Part shown: positions 10,057-21,825 of the stretch, piece by piece
How the letters are laid out: each line of letters opens with the position of its first letter
How positions within the stretch are numbered: the first letter of the stretch is position 1
Assembly (NCBI GenBank): GCA_037893225.1
Contig: JAZGUH010000223.1
Location: 1,488,001 to 1,552,000, forward strand
DNA: 64,000 bases
Reading direction: 5' to 3'
Origin: Hippasteria phrygiana
Lineage: Eukaryota; Echinodermata; Asteroidea; Valvatida; Goniasteridae
Program-made: the position numbers and the translations under genes
The notes under the pieces: generated by a model
What the model was told of the DNA's origin: nothing
What the model saw: the letters and a program-made list of their open reading frames with translations, nothing else
Databases searched by the model: none

Positions 10057-11012
10057 ACAGTTTTCACGAACAGACGAATTTTGCCTCTCCGCACTAAACT
10101 AAAGTTACAAGAAAATCAGGTTTTAAGCTGCTCACTTTTTAAATTGAAGATATTATCTGCGTTCATACCACATGTTGATTCAGTGTTGACACTATGTTAA
10201 AGTTTAGTTCTCGGTCTTTCACAAGTCATTGGCAGCTGAGCGATAAGTCAATTAATTACAGAGTTATTTATTAATTGATTAATAAATTTGTCTGTTCGTG
10301 AAAACTCAGAAGCGAGAAATGGCCCGTTTTGCCCCACAGAGTGTCAATTGTCTCTTCGTGAAAACCCAAAATCCATTTTCTGGCAATTTTTGCCCTTCTC
10401 AGCCATAGCGTATATATGGCCGAGAAGGGCAAAATTGAAAGAAAATGGATTTTGGGTTTTCACGAAGAGCCAATTCGGAACTCCGTGTTAATACAATAGG
10501 GCTGTGAAGGGCAAAATTGCCAGAAAATGGATTTTGAGTTTTCACGAAGAGACGAAGTTGAACTCCGTGTTAATACAGTAGGCCTATGGCTGTGAAGGGC
10601 AAAATTGCCAGAAAATGGATTTTACGTTTTCACGAAGAGACGAATTTGAACTCCGTGTTAATACAATAGGGCTGGGAAGGGCAAAATTGCCAGAAAATGG
10701 ATTTTGGGTTTTCACGAAGAGACAATTGACACTCTGTGGGGCAAAACGGGTCATTTCTCGCTTCTGAGTTTTCACGAAGAGACAAATTTATTAATCAATT
10801 AATAACTCTGTAATTAATTGACTTATGGCTTAGGGGCCAATTACTTGTGAAAGACCGAGAACTGAACTTTAACATAGTGTCAACACTGAATCAATATGTG
10901 GTGTGAATGCAGGTAAAATCTTCAATTTAAAAAGTGAGCAGCTTAAAACCTGATTTTCTTGTAACTTTAGTTTAGTGCGGAGAGGCAAAATTCGTCTGTT
11001 CGTGAAAACTGT
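10057..11012. repeat. 956-bp foldback element with a GTCTCTTCGTGAAAAC motif array
   Basis: The outer ends are ACAGTTTTCACGAACAGACG and its complement. The arms (about 10057-10400 and 10690-11012) are inverse copies through AATTTTGCCTCTCCGCAC, TCAGTGTTGACACTATG and TTAATTGATTAATAAATTTG. Between the arms are about four tandem units of 80-90 bp, each with GGGCAAAATTGCCAGAAAAT, a GTTTTCACGAAGAGAC motif and CTCCGTGTTAATACA. Motif copies face inward or outward according to arm. No transposase frame is visible. Confidence 0.88.
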
Positions 11013-11615
11013 CTGAAGTACGTCAACCATACCAGATGTTCGTAACCTCTTGCGCATACTTCAAGTACTGTTTCAGAATATGCTCCAACGTAACAAAATT
11101 GTTTTTATAGATGAGCATAATTGTTTAAGGTGACAGTTAATTAAACGCCATAGCAACCTGTTTTAACAGAGATAAGTATGGTGAAAGCGGTAACGATATT
11201 GACGTTGATGAAGATGGATGATTCTACTGATGGCTAACCATCGAGCTATATTAAATTACTATAGAGTGCTAACTCCCCATCTTAGGCGCGGATGTCATTC
11301 CTGCGCGCAGACATTTTGAATACGTGTGCGTGTTTGTAAAGAACATAATTAAATTAGATGGAGTTAATTTTAAAAGTGTACTCTAAATGCAACGCAGAAG
11401 TACAATATACGCAAACAACTCAAGCGCGTCATGATGGTTATAAAACGTCACGGCAAAAAATCATCTGCAGCGGATACGCCCACGCGTTTGCGTTGTTTGA
11501 GCAGAGCAAAATGAAACGCTCATTTACTGATTGTGCGTATCGGCTTCGCTAACGCAAAGTGTATCGAATACAAACGCAGATGTGCAAATAGCCGTACAAA
11601 AGCCGTAAAAAATTT
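11013..11615. other. No recognised feature
   Basis: No gene or shared repeat seen. A short frame at 11358-11552 is not convincing as a gene. Confidence 0.4.
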
Positions 11616-12985
11616 CATCACTTTGTACATCGAGTCAGCGCTCTCGAAATTTAATATAGCTCTATGTGGCTAACGCACAGCGACTGCGCGACATTATTGA
11701 TGTCACTTCGCTTTTTCTGTAAACATCGTGGAAGCCTTAAACCGACCTTTACGTCTGCTTTTGTAAGAATTCGTTTCGATTTAAACCCTTCTACATCAAA
11801 ACAGCGCGTAAAATGTTCAAACAAACAAACAAAACACACAAAGCCGCTTCGCGGCGACCTTCTTATTGCAAAAAATGAATTGATCACGCATATACGAAAA
11901 AGGATTAACATAGAAATTGTTCAAAATTGTTCAAACATTGCCATTTTTTTCCATAGGTTTGTAAAATGTAAAATGTTCAAACAAACAAAACACACAAAGC
12001 CGCTTCGCGGCGACCTTGTTATTGCAAAAAATGAATTGATCACGCATATACGAAAAAGGATTAACATAGAAATTGTTCAAAATTGTTCAAACATTGCCAT
12101 TTTTTCCCATAGGTTTGTACACAAACATGGATGCGCCCAGCAGGCATCACTTTGTACATCGATTCAGCGCTCTCGAAATTTAATATATCTCTATGTGGCT
12201 AACGCACAGCGACTGCGCGACATTATGAATGTCACTTCGCTTTTTCTGTAAACATCGTGGAAGCCTTAAACCGACCTTTACGTCTGCTTTTGTAAGAATT
12301 CGTTTCGATTTAAACCCTTCTACATCAAAACAGCGCGTAAAATGTTCAAACAAACAAACAAAACACACAAAGCCGCTTCGCGGCGACCTTGTTATTGCAA
12401 AAAATGAATTGATCACGCATATACGAAAAAGGATTAACATAGAAATTGTTCAAAATTGTTCAAACATTGCCATTTTTTTCCATAGGTTTGTAAAATGTAA
12501 AATGTTCAAACAAACAAAACACACAAAGCCGCTTCGCGGCGACCTTGTTATTGCAAAAAATGAATTGATCACGCATATACGAAAAAGGATTAACATAGAA
12601 ATTGTTCAAAATTGTTCAAACATTGCCATTTTTTCCCATAGGTTTGTACACAAACATGGATGCGCCCAGCAGGCATCACTTTGTACATCGATTCAGCGCT
12701 CTCGAAATTTAATATATCTCTATGTGGCTAACGCACAGCGACTGCGCGACATTATGAATGTCACTTCGCTTTTTCTGTAAACATCGTGGAAGCCTTAAAC
12801 CGACCTTTACGTCTGCTTTTGTAAGAATTCGTTTCGATTTAAACCCTTCTACATCAAAACAGCGCGTAAAATGTTCAAACAAACAAACAAAACACACAAA
12901 GCCGCTTCGCGGCGACCTTGTTATTGCAAAAAATGAATTGATCACGCATATACGAAAAAGGATTAACATAGAAATTGTTCAAACA
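11616..12985 (+). repeat. 529-bp tandem satellite, about 2.6 copies
   Basis: CATCACTTTGTACATCGA marks unit starts at about 11616, 12145 and 12674, exactly 529 bp apart, and the third unit stops early. Inside each full unit a 156-bp subsegment is itself duplicated: AATGTTCAAACAAAC then CCGCTTCGCGGCGACC, anchored at 11844 and 12000. GCCGCTTCGCGGC can form a tight hairpin. Copies differ by only a few bases. The open frames of 86-195 codons seen in all copies and both strands follow the repeat period and look like by-products. Confidence 0.92.
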
Positions 12986-13874
12986 GCTATTCATACATGT
13001 ATCTTTCCTTGCAATTGACGTAAAATGACCTACACCTTTTCCAATTTGTTTTAGGTTAATTTGAAATATACCTGCAGGCGCCTAGTATAGGATGTATACG
13101 CAATGGGTCGGACTGGACTTGCGGTGGGTCTGCATACAAAAAAGGGTGTAGGCAGTGGCGTATCCAGCGGGGGTGGGGGGGGGGGGGGGGGAACTTGCCC
13201 CCCCCCCCCCGGCGGCATTCGAGTCGTCATAAAAAAACCAAAAAGAAATAGTATTTTTAGACGGTTTTAAGACGTTCTATGTTAAGAGGGCGAGAAAAAA
13301 ACTTCATATAAGTGAATTGTTTTTGTTGGTTTCTATTATATCTATATTTTTATAATTTATTTTCAGAAACGTTAATACTGATGAGTAAAGATGAAAAAAA
13401 GGGTTCCTAGAAATTACTGCTATCTCATTTCTTTCCGCTTGCTACGTTTAAAGGGTTTTGTCTTGAAACTTCTGTTAAAATTGAAAAATATGAGTACGCA
13501 AATGTCAAGATATCTGGAGAACACAAAATGCCACAGGGGTCAAACCTACACCAAATTGAAGCTTAGGATGTGACCAATTCAATATGTAATTCATTGTTCA
13601 AATTTTGCGACATAATACCCATTTTGTAGAGCCAGTCACATATAATATGTCTGCTGACATAATCGTCCCACGAACATTGAGTCTATAAACATTATTTCTT
13701 CTCGTTGATTAATTTTCAATTTTTCGCTATAGCTTTAGTTCTCTATGTAGGCTACGTGCATGTCTACAGGCATATGTCTATGTAGAAAAATTCACGTAAG
13801 AATAAAACTAGACGTGAAGACCGAAAAATGGTTTAATACGCAGTTCTAGTGTATCGATACCATTCTTTTTTATA
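12986..13874. other. Unannotated AT-rich stretch with facing G and C runs
   Basis: At 13154-13213 GTGGCGTATCCAGCGGGGG runs into about 20 G and, after AACTTG, about 14 C. The word GGCGTATCCAG resembles transposon ends of the CAGGGGCGGATCCAG type found nearby, but I see no partner end. Nothing else is recognised. Confidence 0.45.
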
Positions 13875-14231
13875 CAGGGGCGGATCCAGAGGGGGTGTGG
13901 GTCGACCCCCACCCCCCTCCCCCCCCCCCCCCCCCCCGCTCATTGCCATTTTGTTTTTGCTTGTAAGGGCTTACGCCTAAAGCACCGTAGCAAACCAGAA
14001 AAGAAGAGCAAAACCCTATAGGTCTCTGCGTTTACTGATAAGAACAAAACAAAACAAAGAGGTTAATGGCCACCAACGTTGAGAAAGTGTGTCCCCTCCC
14101 CCACCCCCACACCCCGCTTGTAATAATCTTGTTCGCAGGCGAAACATGTTGGGAGTCAACTTTTAGTGTAAATGTACGAACAAAAAACATTTCAGAACCC
14201 CCCCCCGCAAACAATTCTGGATCCGCCCCTG
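13875..14231. mobile_element. 357-bp MITE, TIR CAGGGGCGGATCCAGA, target duplication TTATA
   Basis: CAGGGGCGGATCCAGA at the left is matched by TCTGGATCCGCCCCTG at the right. TTATA occurs immediately outside both ends (13870-13874 and 14232-14236). The interior contains AAACCAGAAAAGAAGAGC, ACAAAACAAAGAGGTTAA and GGCGAAACATGTTGGGAGTC and is homologous to 36345-36597. Long C runs sit next to both ends. No coding capacity. Confidence 0.88.
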
Positions 14232-14473
14232 TTATACATTAACAGTGGTTTTTTCCACTTCAGTATTTGAAATTTTCTTCTGATAACGCAAAATATAATT
14301 TATTCAATTCAAATTTCCCGAGCGACAATGGAATCCACAATGCTCTATAGTATTTGACTACAAGGTCCATTTTATGAATGTTGCCAGCTGAACTGAACGC
14401 AGAGAAAGTGAAATACTTTAAACGTTTGTTAAATTGAATGTAGGGTAAAAGCCGCCGAGGCCGTTGCAACAGA

Positions 14474-14573
14474 GTACTGAAGTGATGACGTCAATGCAAT
14501 GTTTGGAGCCAGAATACTTTTGTCATTTTGTGTCAATGTGTTTGCATGACTGGCTGTTAACAAAGGAACGCCC
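14474..14573 (+). repeat. Dispersed 100-bp repeat, copy 1
   Basis: GTGATGACGTCAATGCAATG to CTGTTAACAAAGGAAC is shared with 21254-21353 with few differences. Confidence 0.75.
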
Positions 14574-15784
14574 CCTCAATTGTAAAAAATAATAAATTCT
14601 CGGTTCACTTCTTGATTATCCCCCTCCCTCTTCTGGACACGGATTTACGCTTTGAATTTCGTTGTCGCAGGATCCTCTATATTTTTCATGGAACGAAGTA
14701 GACAAAATGGTAGACAAATAGAACACAACTATGAATAATACTTGGTTCTGCATTCCTGTATATGGGTTTGCATGTGCTGCCGCACAGTGTTGTGAGTCAG
14801 GTTTTAACTGACAAGCGAAGAAAAGTGAATGTCTTCAAGATGCATATATGCTATAGTGGGCTCAACCTGGGATGTGTCTGAGACCGGTGTCATGTTCTCA
14901 GTTATCCGGCGTGCTGAGTTTTCCGGAAGGCTATTTTACGTCAGTAAAAAGTTAAGAAAAACGCCTGCGCCGTGATTCCACTTTTTGCACACTTGAAAAG
15001 GTTGTTTTGAATTGCTACCTGCAACTACAGTAGTACAAATGCAGGGACGTAGTATGGTCTTGCACGGCATTTGTGTTTCATTGTGGCGTTTGCGAAGACA
15101 TTTGCCGAATTTAAGAAGACAGTTTGAGAATAATTTAATACCCACCATGGGTATGTTGGCGATGGCGATCGATCTGTTCAGTTGTTTCTCTTGCAGCATG
15201 CAATGGATTGCCGCCGTACTATTCAATTTTGTCTGGAAAGCTAGTCCGTCTTGTGACTCAGCACGCCAGACAACTGAAGCTGTGGTACCGGGCATTCAAT
15301 ATCCATTACCACGTTTTCTTCTATTCGAGATAACAAATTCGGCGCCAGTCCGAATGCCCGGATATCAATTCTTCGGGTTTCTTTTCCCTCATTTCTCTGT
15401 AAATATTACACATTATGGTGGAATTTGTTAGCTATAGCTAACCAAAGAGATTAAATTGCCGGGGATTTCGGGGCAATATGCGCCTTCAATTGAACATTAT
15501 TTACTCTGGTTAGCAAATATAGGTTTTCCCGGCTATTTGAAAACATTTATCATTCGAATTCACCGTCGTTAATATTCAAATTCGTCCATCAGCATCGATT
15601 CAGTGCACTTTCAAGGTTTAATTGCGTCTTTTGTCATACAATTTCAGTTGTTGTTCAATCGAATTCAATCCACGAACACCTATTTTCGGCGGGGAGTATT
15701 CAATTTCGTCTCGTCTACGCCGGACAGTTTTATTCAGAAAACAAATTCGTCTTTTGCCACACAATTTAATGATATTAAAGTTTA
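14574..15784. other. No recognised gene or repeat
   Basis: Overlapping frames on both strands (14936-15295 minus, 15012-15431 plus) lack recognisable domains, and neither has a matching neighbour exon. Confidence 0.4.
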
Positions 15785-15995
15785 AAATTCGTCAAACAAT
15801 CCACAAGGGAAACTGACTAAGTAAATTTAAATACATTTTTCAAAGTGAACAAAGAAACTGGCAGGAGCGGGATTCGAACCTGCGACCTCCGGGTTACCGT
15901 AGCGGCGCTCTATACTAACTAAGCTATCTTGCCCTATGTTGGCGGTCTCCCAAATTGTCAGTATCATTGTTTGGGTGGGCGCTAGTCAGAAGTCA
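15785..15995 (-). mobile_element. tRNA-derived SINE (family A), copy 1
   Basis: On the minus strand, GGCAAGATAGCTTAGTTAGT (A box) and GCAGGTTCGAATCCCGC (B box) form a tRNA-like head at about 15859-15934. The anticodon stem pairs poorly, so it is not a working tRNA gene. The tail (CAGTTTCCCTTGTGGATTG) and the 5' segment (GGGAGACCGCCAACATAGGG) recur at 45115-45370, and the head recurs at 37608-37745. Confidence 0.8.
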
Positions 15996-16454
15996 TAAAC
16001 CCAGAATGCCGCATAAGCCAGGGATCACACCCAATTAAAGTTTGTTAAATTTCGATACACTTCATTACGACATCTTCTGCAGAAGGCATAAAGGTCGCAG
16101 ATGAGGATAATTTCTCCACTATTTGTCTGTTCTTTCCCTGTTATTCATAAATATAGGCCTATTGCTTGTTTCTTTCGAATCAATTTTCTTAAAAATATGT
16201 TATAGACTTATTACAGGTACCGTATCCTACACAGAAATGTAACAAAGGAAAATAAGGGTCATCGACTGTTTTTTGTTGTTGTTTTTTTGCATGGTCGTCT
16301 TTATTTTATTACTCTTTTTATTCATTATAAAACTGAAAAGAACTTTGTTTTACTGTCCTTGTTAATTTGACACTATAATAATTCAGTGGCTGAATGCGGT
16401 CTGTCTTAGTGTCTGAAAGCAATGGAAGTGGAGCAAGACGTGGAAGTACGCTTT

Positions 16455-16676
16455 AATAAGCCAGTTCGGTATTTCAACTGCGCATGTGCACAATGACATT
16501 TTATCCCGAATGACCCGCCTGACCTATAACGCGCGCGTGTTAACGCAAAAGGTGGTCGCACAACGCGCACGTGTTAAATTCGATCAGAATGGGCGTTCGC
16601 GTTACATGGCGTGACATTACGTCAGCAATTTTATCCCGAATAACCTTTGACATTTGAGATACCGAATTAGCCTATT
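16455..16676. mobile_element. 222-bp MITE (family AATAAGCCAGTTCGGTAT), copy 1
   Basis: The left end AATAAGCCAGTTCGGTATTTC and the right end GAGATACCGAATTAGCCTATT are imperfect inverted repeats. The interior has TTTATCCCGAATGACC and CGCGCACGTGTTAAATTCGA. A homologous element in the opposite orientation is at 22679-22899. Confidence 0.8.
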
Positions 16677-16771
16677 CAATGGGAGATTTTTAAAGAGCTG
16701 GTGTCAGCAGACATACCGGTCCCTTTCATTGTTTTCACCAGTCGTGCACATGCTCAGGACTAGCCAAAATA

Positions 16772-17004
16772 CCAGGGGCCAATTTCACGGAGCTGCTAAG
16801 CACAAAAATGTGCTTAGCATGAAAACTCTTCCTTGATAAAAACGAGATTACCAACCAGATTCCCATGTGTTATATATTATCCGCTGGTGTTTTCTAAGCA
16901 TGAAAATCCTATGGCCTTTTGGCTGGTAACCTTTTTAACTAAGCAAGGCTTTTTGGTGCTAAGCAAATGTTTGTGCTTAGCAGTTCCGTGAAATTGGCTC
17001 CTGG
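16772..17004. mobile_element. 233-bp MITE, TIR CCAGGGGCCAATTTCACGG
   Basis: CCAGGGGCCAATTTCACGG...GCTGCTAAGCAC on the left matches GTGCTTAGCAGTTCCGTG...AAATTGGCTCCTGG on the right. It ends about 450 bp upstream of the first GPCR start codon. A decayed relative is at 55424-55650. Confidence 0.85.
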
Positions 17005-17457
17005 TGTCTGCTACATCCAGATCGTGAAAAATCTCCTAAAAATCTCCCGTTACTGATTTACAGATTCTTCGGAAGTGCTGGGTCCAGTGATTATCAGGAG
17101 CTTGCTTGCACCGGAGATGATATATATAATCTATACAATATATACTGAGTCTGCAGCGACATACCATGTATCTGCATTCGAGTGCAATATCAAGACAAAT
17201 GGGCCTATAGCTTCACAAGTCCACGGTCTGATCTTCTCGTGGAGTGTTTTTATGAAACAATATATGATAGGTCTGGTACTCATGATCCTCGTAGGTTCCC
17301 CTGCACATGTGGTTACCAGTTTTAGTTGTCAAACGCAAACTGTAAACTGACCTACTGTTGCACGAAGGAGGCTGCTGGTAGCTAGCTGCTGCAGCTTTGC
17401 TACGACTGTTGCTACAAATTCAGAAGCTTTAATATTCGGAGTACGGCATTCTCCATT
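17005..17457 (+). other. Upstream region of GPCR gene 1
   Basis: A 91-codon frame at 17075-17350 contains a hydrophobic, signal-like stretch (MIGLVLMILVGS) but no recognised domain. It may be an upstream exon or noise. No TATA or other core promoter element could be assigned. Confidence 0.3.
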
Positions 17458-20279
17458 ATGATCTTGTCTTCAGTGCTTATATTATTCGTGATAGCTCCCA
17501 CGCCAACAGTGGCTGGAAGCATCCCAAGTGCAGCGCACGTCAATATGAAACGACCTGGGGATGTCATCCTAGGGGCAAGTTTCCCAATGCACGTCTGGTC
17601 TTCAGGATCTCCTTGCAGCGGCGGTTACAGTCGATGGGGAAGCGAGCTCGTCGCCACAATTTTATTTGCCATTGACGAAATAAACAATTGCACCGATCTC
17701 CTGCCTAACATTACAATCGGCTACGACATTCGCGATAACTGTTTTTCCGAGACTCTATCGCTGTGGACTTCCCTCAGCCTGGCTAGCACCTCCGAGAGAC
17801 CCCAAGAGGATGTCGAGTTCAAGAAAATCACTGCAGCAGACTACGGCAATCTTCTCTGCATCATAGGAACGGAATCTAGCGCCACTACAATTACAACGGC
17901 ACAGGCTGCCAGTCTGTATCACACCCCCGTCATTTCTCCATTCGCAACTAGTAACGAACTCAGTAACAAAGAGAGGTTCCCCTATTTCCTCCGCACTGTC
18001 CCACCTGACAGTCTCCAAGCCTCAGCCGTCGCAGATATTCTCCTTCAATTTGGCTGGAAGTACATCGGCCTGTATTTCCAGTTGAACACTTACGGTATTC
18101 ACGCCGCTCAGAGCTTGCTAGAACTTGCTGATAAACGGGAGATATGTGTTGCGTTCTCCGTGGCGATACGGTCTGAAGCAAAAGAGGAAGAACTTCAATA
18201 TGCTGTCCGCAGACTCACCCGGTTTCCCAAGGCAAGGGTCGTGGTTATGTTTATGGATGCCATGTCGGCAAGTAGAGTCTTAAAAACTATCCGCCAATCT
18301 AGATATTCCCCTCGAATCACATTTGTTGGTAGCGATGCCTGGGGAATAATTAGTTCGCTGAAGATGTACAATGTCGAGATTTCCATGTTACAGGGAAGCC
18401 TTTTTGTTCAACTTAGGTACGATCACATACCGGGATTCGACTACGACAGATATTTACAGCTCAACGAACGAAGCAACCCTTGGTTCAAGGATTTGAAGCA
18501 TCAATGGATGGCGGAAAACAATTGCTCCAATCTTACTCAGTGTCCGATACGTCTTAACGCAAACGAAAACTTTTTGGTGGATGCCGTTTATGCGTTCTCC
18601 TACGCTCTCCAGGATATGTTGAATGACCGCTGTAGCGATGTCGCTAACTGCACTACAATAGTCCAGAAGATCACAGGATACGAGTTCCTTCCGTACTTGA
18701 GGAAGGTAAGATTTGAAGGGCTTTCTAGTTCTTACAGTTTTGACAGCAACGGCAATCCTGGTGGGAATTACAAAATACTAAACTTTCAGTTTCTGCACAA
18801 CAGCTTGCGCGCCATTGATGTTGGAAAGTGGGTTGCATCTGCCCAAACCCCCCTTGATTTAAACACTGCAGCTTTGCAGTGGTACGGGGGATCAGAAGAC
18901 CCACCGACCTCAGTATGTCGAGAGATCTGTCAACCAGGGTTCGTTGAGGTCCCCTTGGAAGAGAAATGCTGCTTCGGCTGCCAGCGATGCCTCGACAACG
19001 CTATTGTAAACGACAACGTGTGCAAGCAATGCCCACGAGATGAGTGGCCAGATGACAGCTTTGAAGTTTGTCAACGGATTATTCCAACTCCACCAAGGTG
19101 GAGCGAGCCGACGGTCATCGCAATCTTGGTCCTGTCTGGTTCTGGAATGGTTCTGTCCTTTCTTACAGCACTGGGACTGTTCCACTACCGACAACACGTG
19201 TTGATAAAAGCAGCAGGTCGTGAGCTGAGCAGTATCAACATCTTGGGGCTCACTCTAGCTTTCCTTTCCCCCTTTACACTTCTGGTTCCACCGACCTCTG
19301 TCTCGTGTCGGGCATCGGAGATCATCATCGCCATGTGCTTGACTTTGACGTACGCTCCAACGCTGCTGAAAGTCAACCGCATCTATAGGATCTTCAATGC
19401 CGGGAAGAAGTCCAACAAGCGTCCTCGGTTCATCGGTCCTCGTGTCCAAATTGTCCTCGCACTTGTCACAGTCGTACTTATGGTAAGTATGACTTTTGTA
19501 ATTTCCAATCGATCTGACTGATTGTGTCTGACGTTCTAGTACATGCAACAAAGAAAACAATTGTCATTCTGATAAGTCTATAGATGCTGATTATCAACGG
19601 TAGATTTTTACTAATGTGTAATTTCATCTTCCTCAGGTTTGAAATGTTACATTTAACGGACTGTTCTGAGAAGACCAGTGCAAAATCAAATTGGGAGTGT
19701 CCCCCCATCCCACCCCGTCAAATTATGGGTACCGACTCACTGCCTTCTGTTAACTTTTGATTATAGACGGTGATTTCCATCTCCGGATCTTTGATAAGTC
19801 CAACCCTTCCGGACCGGTTGTATTTTAGTCCCCCGACCCGCTACATCGAGGCTTACTGTGAGTTTGGCAACGGTTTCCTGACATCCGTGGTTTGCAATCT
19901 CCTTCTCGTCCTGGCCTGCTGCTACTACGCATTCAAGGCTCGCAAGGTACCAAGCAACTACAACGAGTCCAAGTTCATCGCCATCAGCGTGTACTCCACT
20001 CTGGTCTTCGGCATGGCGGCCGTGCCCGTGTACATCACGGCTACCGCCGTTCTGCAAAAGGTGGCCACCCTGTGTGTGGCCATTCTGCTCAATTCCTTCT
20101 TGACGCTGTTTTGCGTCTACCTGCCCAAGCTGTACGCAATTCAGCTAGGTGGGGATGTGCAAGCTTGCGAGTGGAGGAGCAACGCAGAAGTTTCAGTTGA
20201 CACAGTCGTCGCCTCTCCATCGTCACCTCGTGGCTTAATTCAAGTACAACCTGCAAATGCCTCAAACAAAATGAACTAA
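17458..20279 (+). CDS. Class C GPCR, metabotropic glutamate receptor-like, gene 1 (2 exons)
   Basis: Exons are 17458-19482 and 19767-20279, with donor GTAAGT, acceptor TTATAG and a phase 0 intron inside TM4; the predicted protein is 845 aa. The ATG at 17458 starts a hydrophobic signal peptide (residues 1-20). The Venus-flytrap ligand domain covers about 35-480. A nine-cysteine NCD3G linker begins at SVCREIC (residue 485), and seven TM segments follow from about residue 552 (TVIAILVLSGSG). mGluR landmarks are present: FATSNELS and LRTVPPD in the ligand pocket, NTYG and GSDAW opposite it, RELSSINILG after TM1, and NYNESKFIAISVYST before TM6. The likely role is sensing an extracellular amino acid or related small molecule at the plasma membrane and signalling through G proteins. 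The cytoplasmic tail is only about 40 residues, much shorter than in vertebrate mGluRs. A polyadenylation signal AATAAA is at 20319-20324. Homologous to the gene at 28566. Ligand identity cannot be read from sequence. Confidence 0.93.
19841..20159 (+). repeat. 319-bp tract identical to 32771-33089 (exon 2 of both GPCR genes)
   Basis: Compared base by base with no mismatch from CTACATCGAG to GGGGATGTG. The same exon diverges sharply just upstream and downstream. It covers TM5 to TM7. Confidence 0.95.
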
Positions 20280-20579
20280 AGCGTTCAAAAGATATCTGTA
20301 TACGATATGTATTAATTAAATAAATAGACTACATGTATACTTGCACGTACGTAATAATAAATACAATTTTGTTTGTACGGGATTTGCTCGCTGAGGCCCG
20401 CGAAATCATAAGCGTTGATATAACGCAAACAGAATGGACTCAAATTTGGTCCAATATTTTTTAAACTTGCAAAGTAGAATATCAATTTATTTGCATTCAT
20501 AATCGGCATTTAAGAACGCTCTAATAGTAAACTATATCACAGCGCTTACAATATTATTACCCCTGCTCATCAGGCCCAT

Positions 20580-20830
20580 TTATCATTCCTGAAGCTTTCT
20601 CAACTCCCTAAGGAGTATACAGCCCTGGCTGCAACTTAAACGCACATGGGCTAATCAAACACATGACCATCACTGCCCTCACAGGTACCCATTTACTCCT
20701 GGGTGGAGAGAAGCAACTTGTGACAAAGTGCCTTGCTCAAGGACACACGCACCATGACCCCAGCCGGTCTCGAACCCACAATCTACAGTATCACCGAAAT
20801 ATTGAGTTCGGTACACTAAGCAACTAAGAT
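20580..20830 (-). mobile_element. tRNA-related SINE, minus strand
   Basis: On the minus strand it has a GTGGGTTCGAGACCGGC B-box-like sequence, then CCTTGAGCAAGGCACTTTG, CTTCTCTCCACCCAGGAG and AAATGGGTACCTGTGAG. This combination is a widespread invertebrate SINE body. No second copy was seen in the window. Confidence 0.65.
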
Positions 20831-21253
20831 GTAATTTGCATTACATCTACCTTAACGGATCTAAATGCTCAGTGTAAATTCACAAAATACTTTTTTCTGC
20901 CAACGCGAACTCCACGAAATTTGTGAGCATCATATCGTCATGGTAGCTCATTTTATTATCATAAAATACAATGATATTAAATCTTTATGAATTCGTTCCA
21001 CATAATATTATATCTATTTGTGTAGTGCACGGAGGGATTCATGGCATAGACAAGGCCTATAGCTATTTCCATAAGCATGGTGGATTATTTAACAGAAGGG
21101 TTGCACGAAAAGAGGTATAAACATTTCCTGCACCAATGTAATCATGTCCTGAGTATATTCTTGGTAGAGCGTTTCGAAAGCAAGGCTTTTCCGGATTTTG
21201 TATTTAAAAAAAATAGGGTCCCAGTTCTAATATTAGGTTTCTCCAGCCAATAG

Positions 21254-21353
21254 AGTACCTAAGTGATGACGTCAATGCAATGTTTGGAACCAGAATACTT
21301 TTGTTATTGTATGTCAATGTGTTTGCCAGACAGCCTGTTAACAAAGGAACAGT
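21254..21353 (+). repeat. Dispersed 100-bp repeat, copy 2
   Basis: GTGATGACGTCAATGCAATG to CTGTTAACAAAGGAAC, homologous to 14474-14573. The flanking AT-rich sequence (20831-21253 and 21354-21825) holds no recognised feature. Confidence 0.75.
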
Positions 21354-21825
21354 CGAAATCTCCATTTGTTTGGAGCCAGTTGTCGCGCCAACTGACGTCA
21401 GACTTCGGTACTCTATTTCAGCAAAATACAGGCTTTCAAATTCACGCCGTATTTCTACATACAAACTAAGGTTTCTTTTTCGATATTAATACGTTTCGTG
21501 CACACATGATTCGTTATTGACATTGTAAATCGTTTTAGGCATTTCAAACTACATTTTTTATCTTCCTTAAGTTGAATTTCTGCGATGTTTTTTTTTCTCC
21601 AAATGGTGCAATCAAAATAAGAGTCATCGAAGCGCACACGATTTGGTAGCTGATTGTGTTTTTCTTTTCGTTTACTATGTGGCAGTCAATTTCACATAAG
21701 TTAAATTTGAGTGTTCAATTTAAATGTGAATATGGTTTATTTGAGCTAACAATTTTACTTTGCGTTGTTTTCATTGTTATGCATAAATTATATCAAGTCA
21801 CTCATTTCATGCTGTCTTAGGGTGC

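Noticed and set aside
11651..13018. Repeated 86-195 codon frames on both strands
   Set aside because: They recur with the 529-bp satellite period in both strands and show no protein-like conservation.
15859..15934. Possible functional tRNA gene on the minus strand
   Set aside because: A and B boxes are good, but the anticodon and acceptor stems pair poorly and the same sequence with shared tail recurs, so it is a SINE head.
17075..17350. Upstream exon of GPCR gene 1 with a second signal peptide
   Set aside because: No clear splice link to the main exon, which already starts with its own signal peptide.
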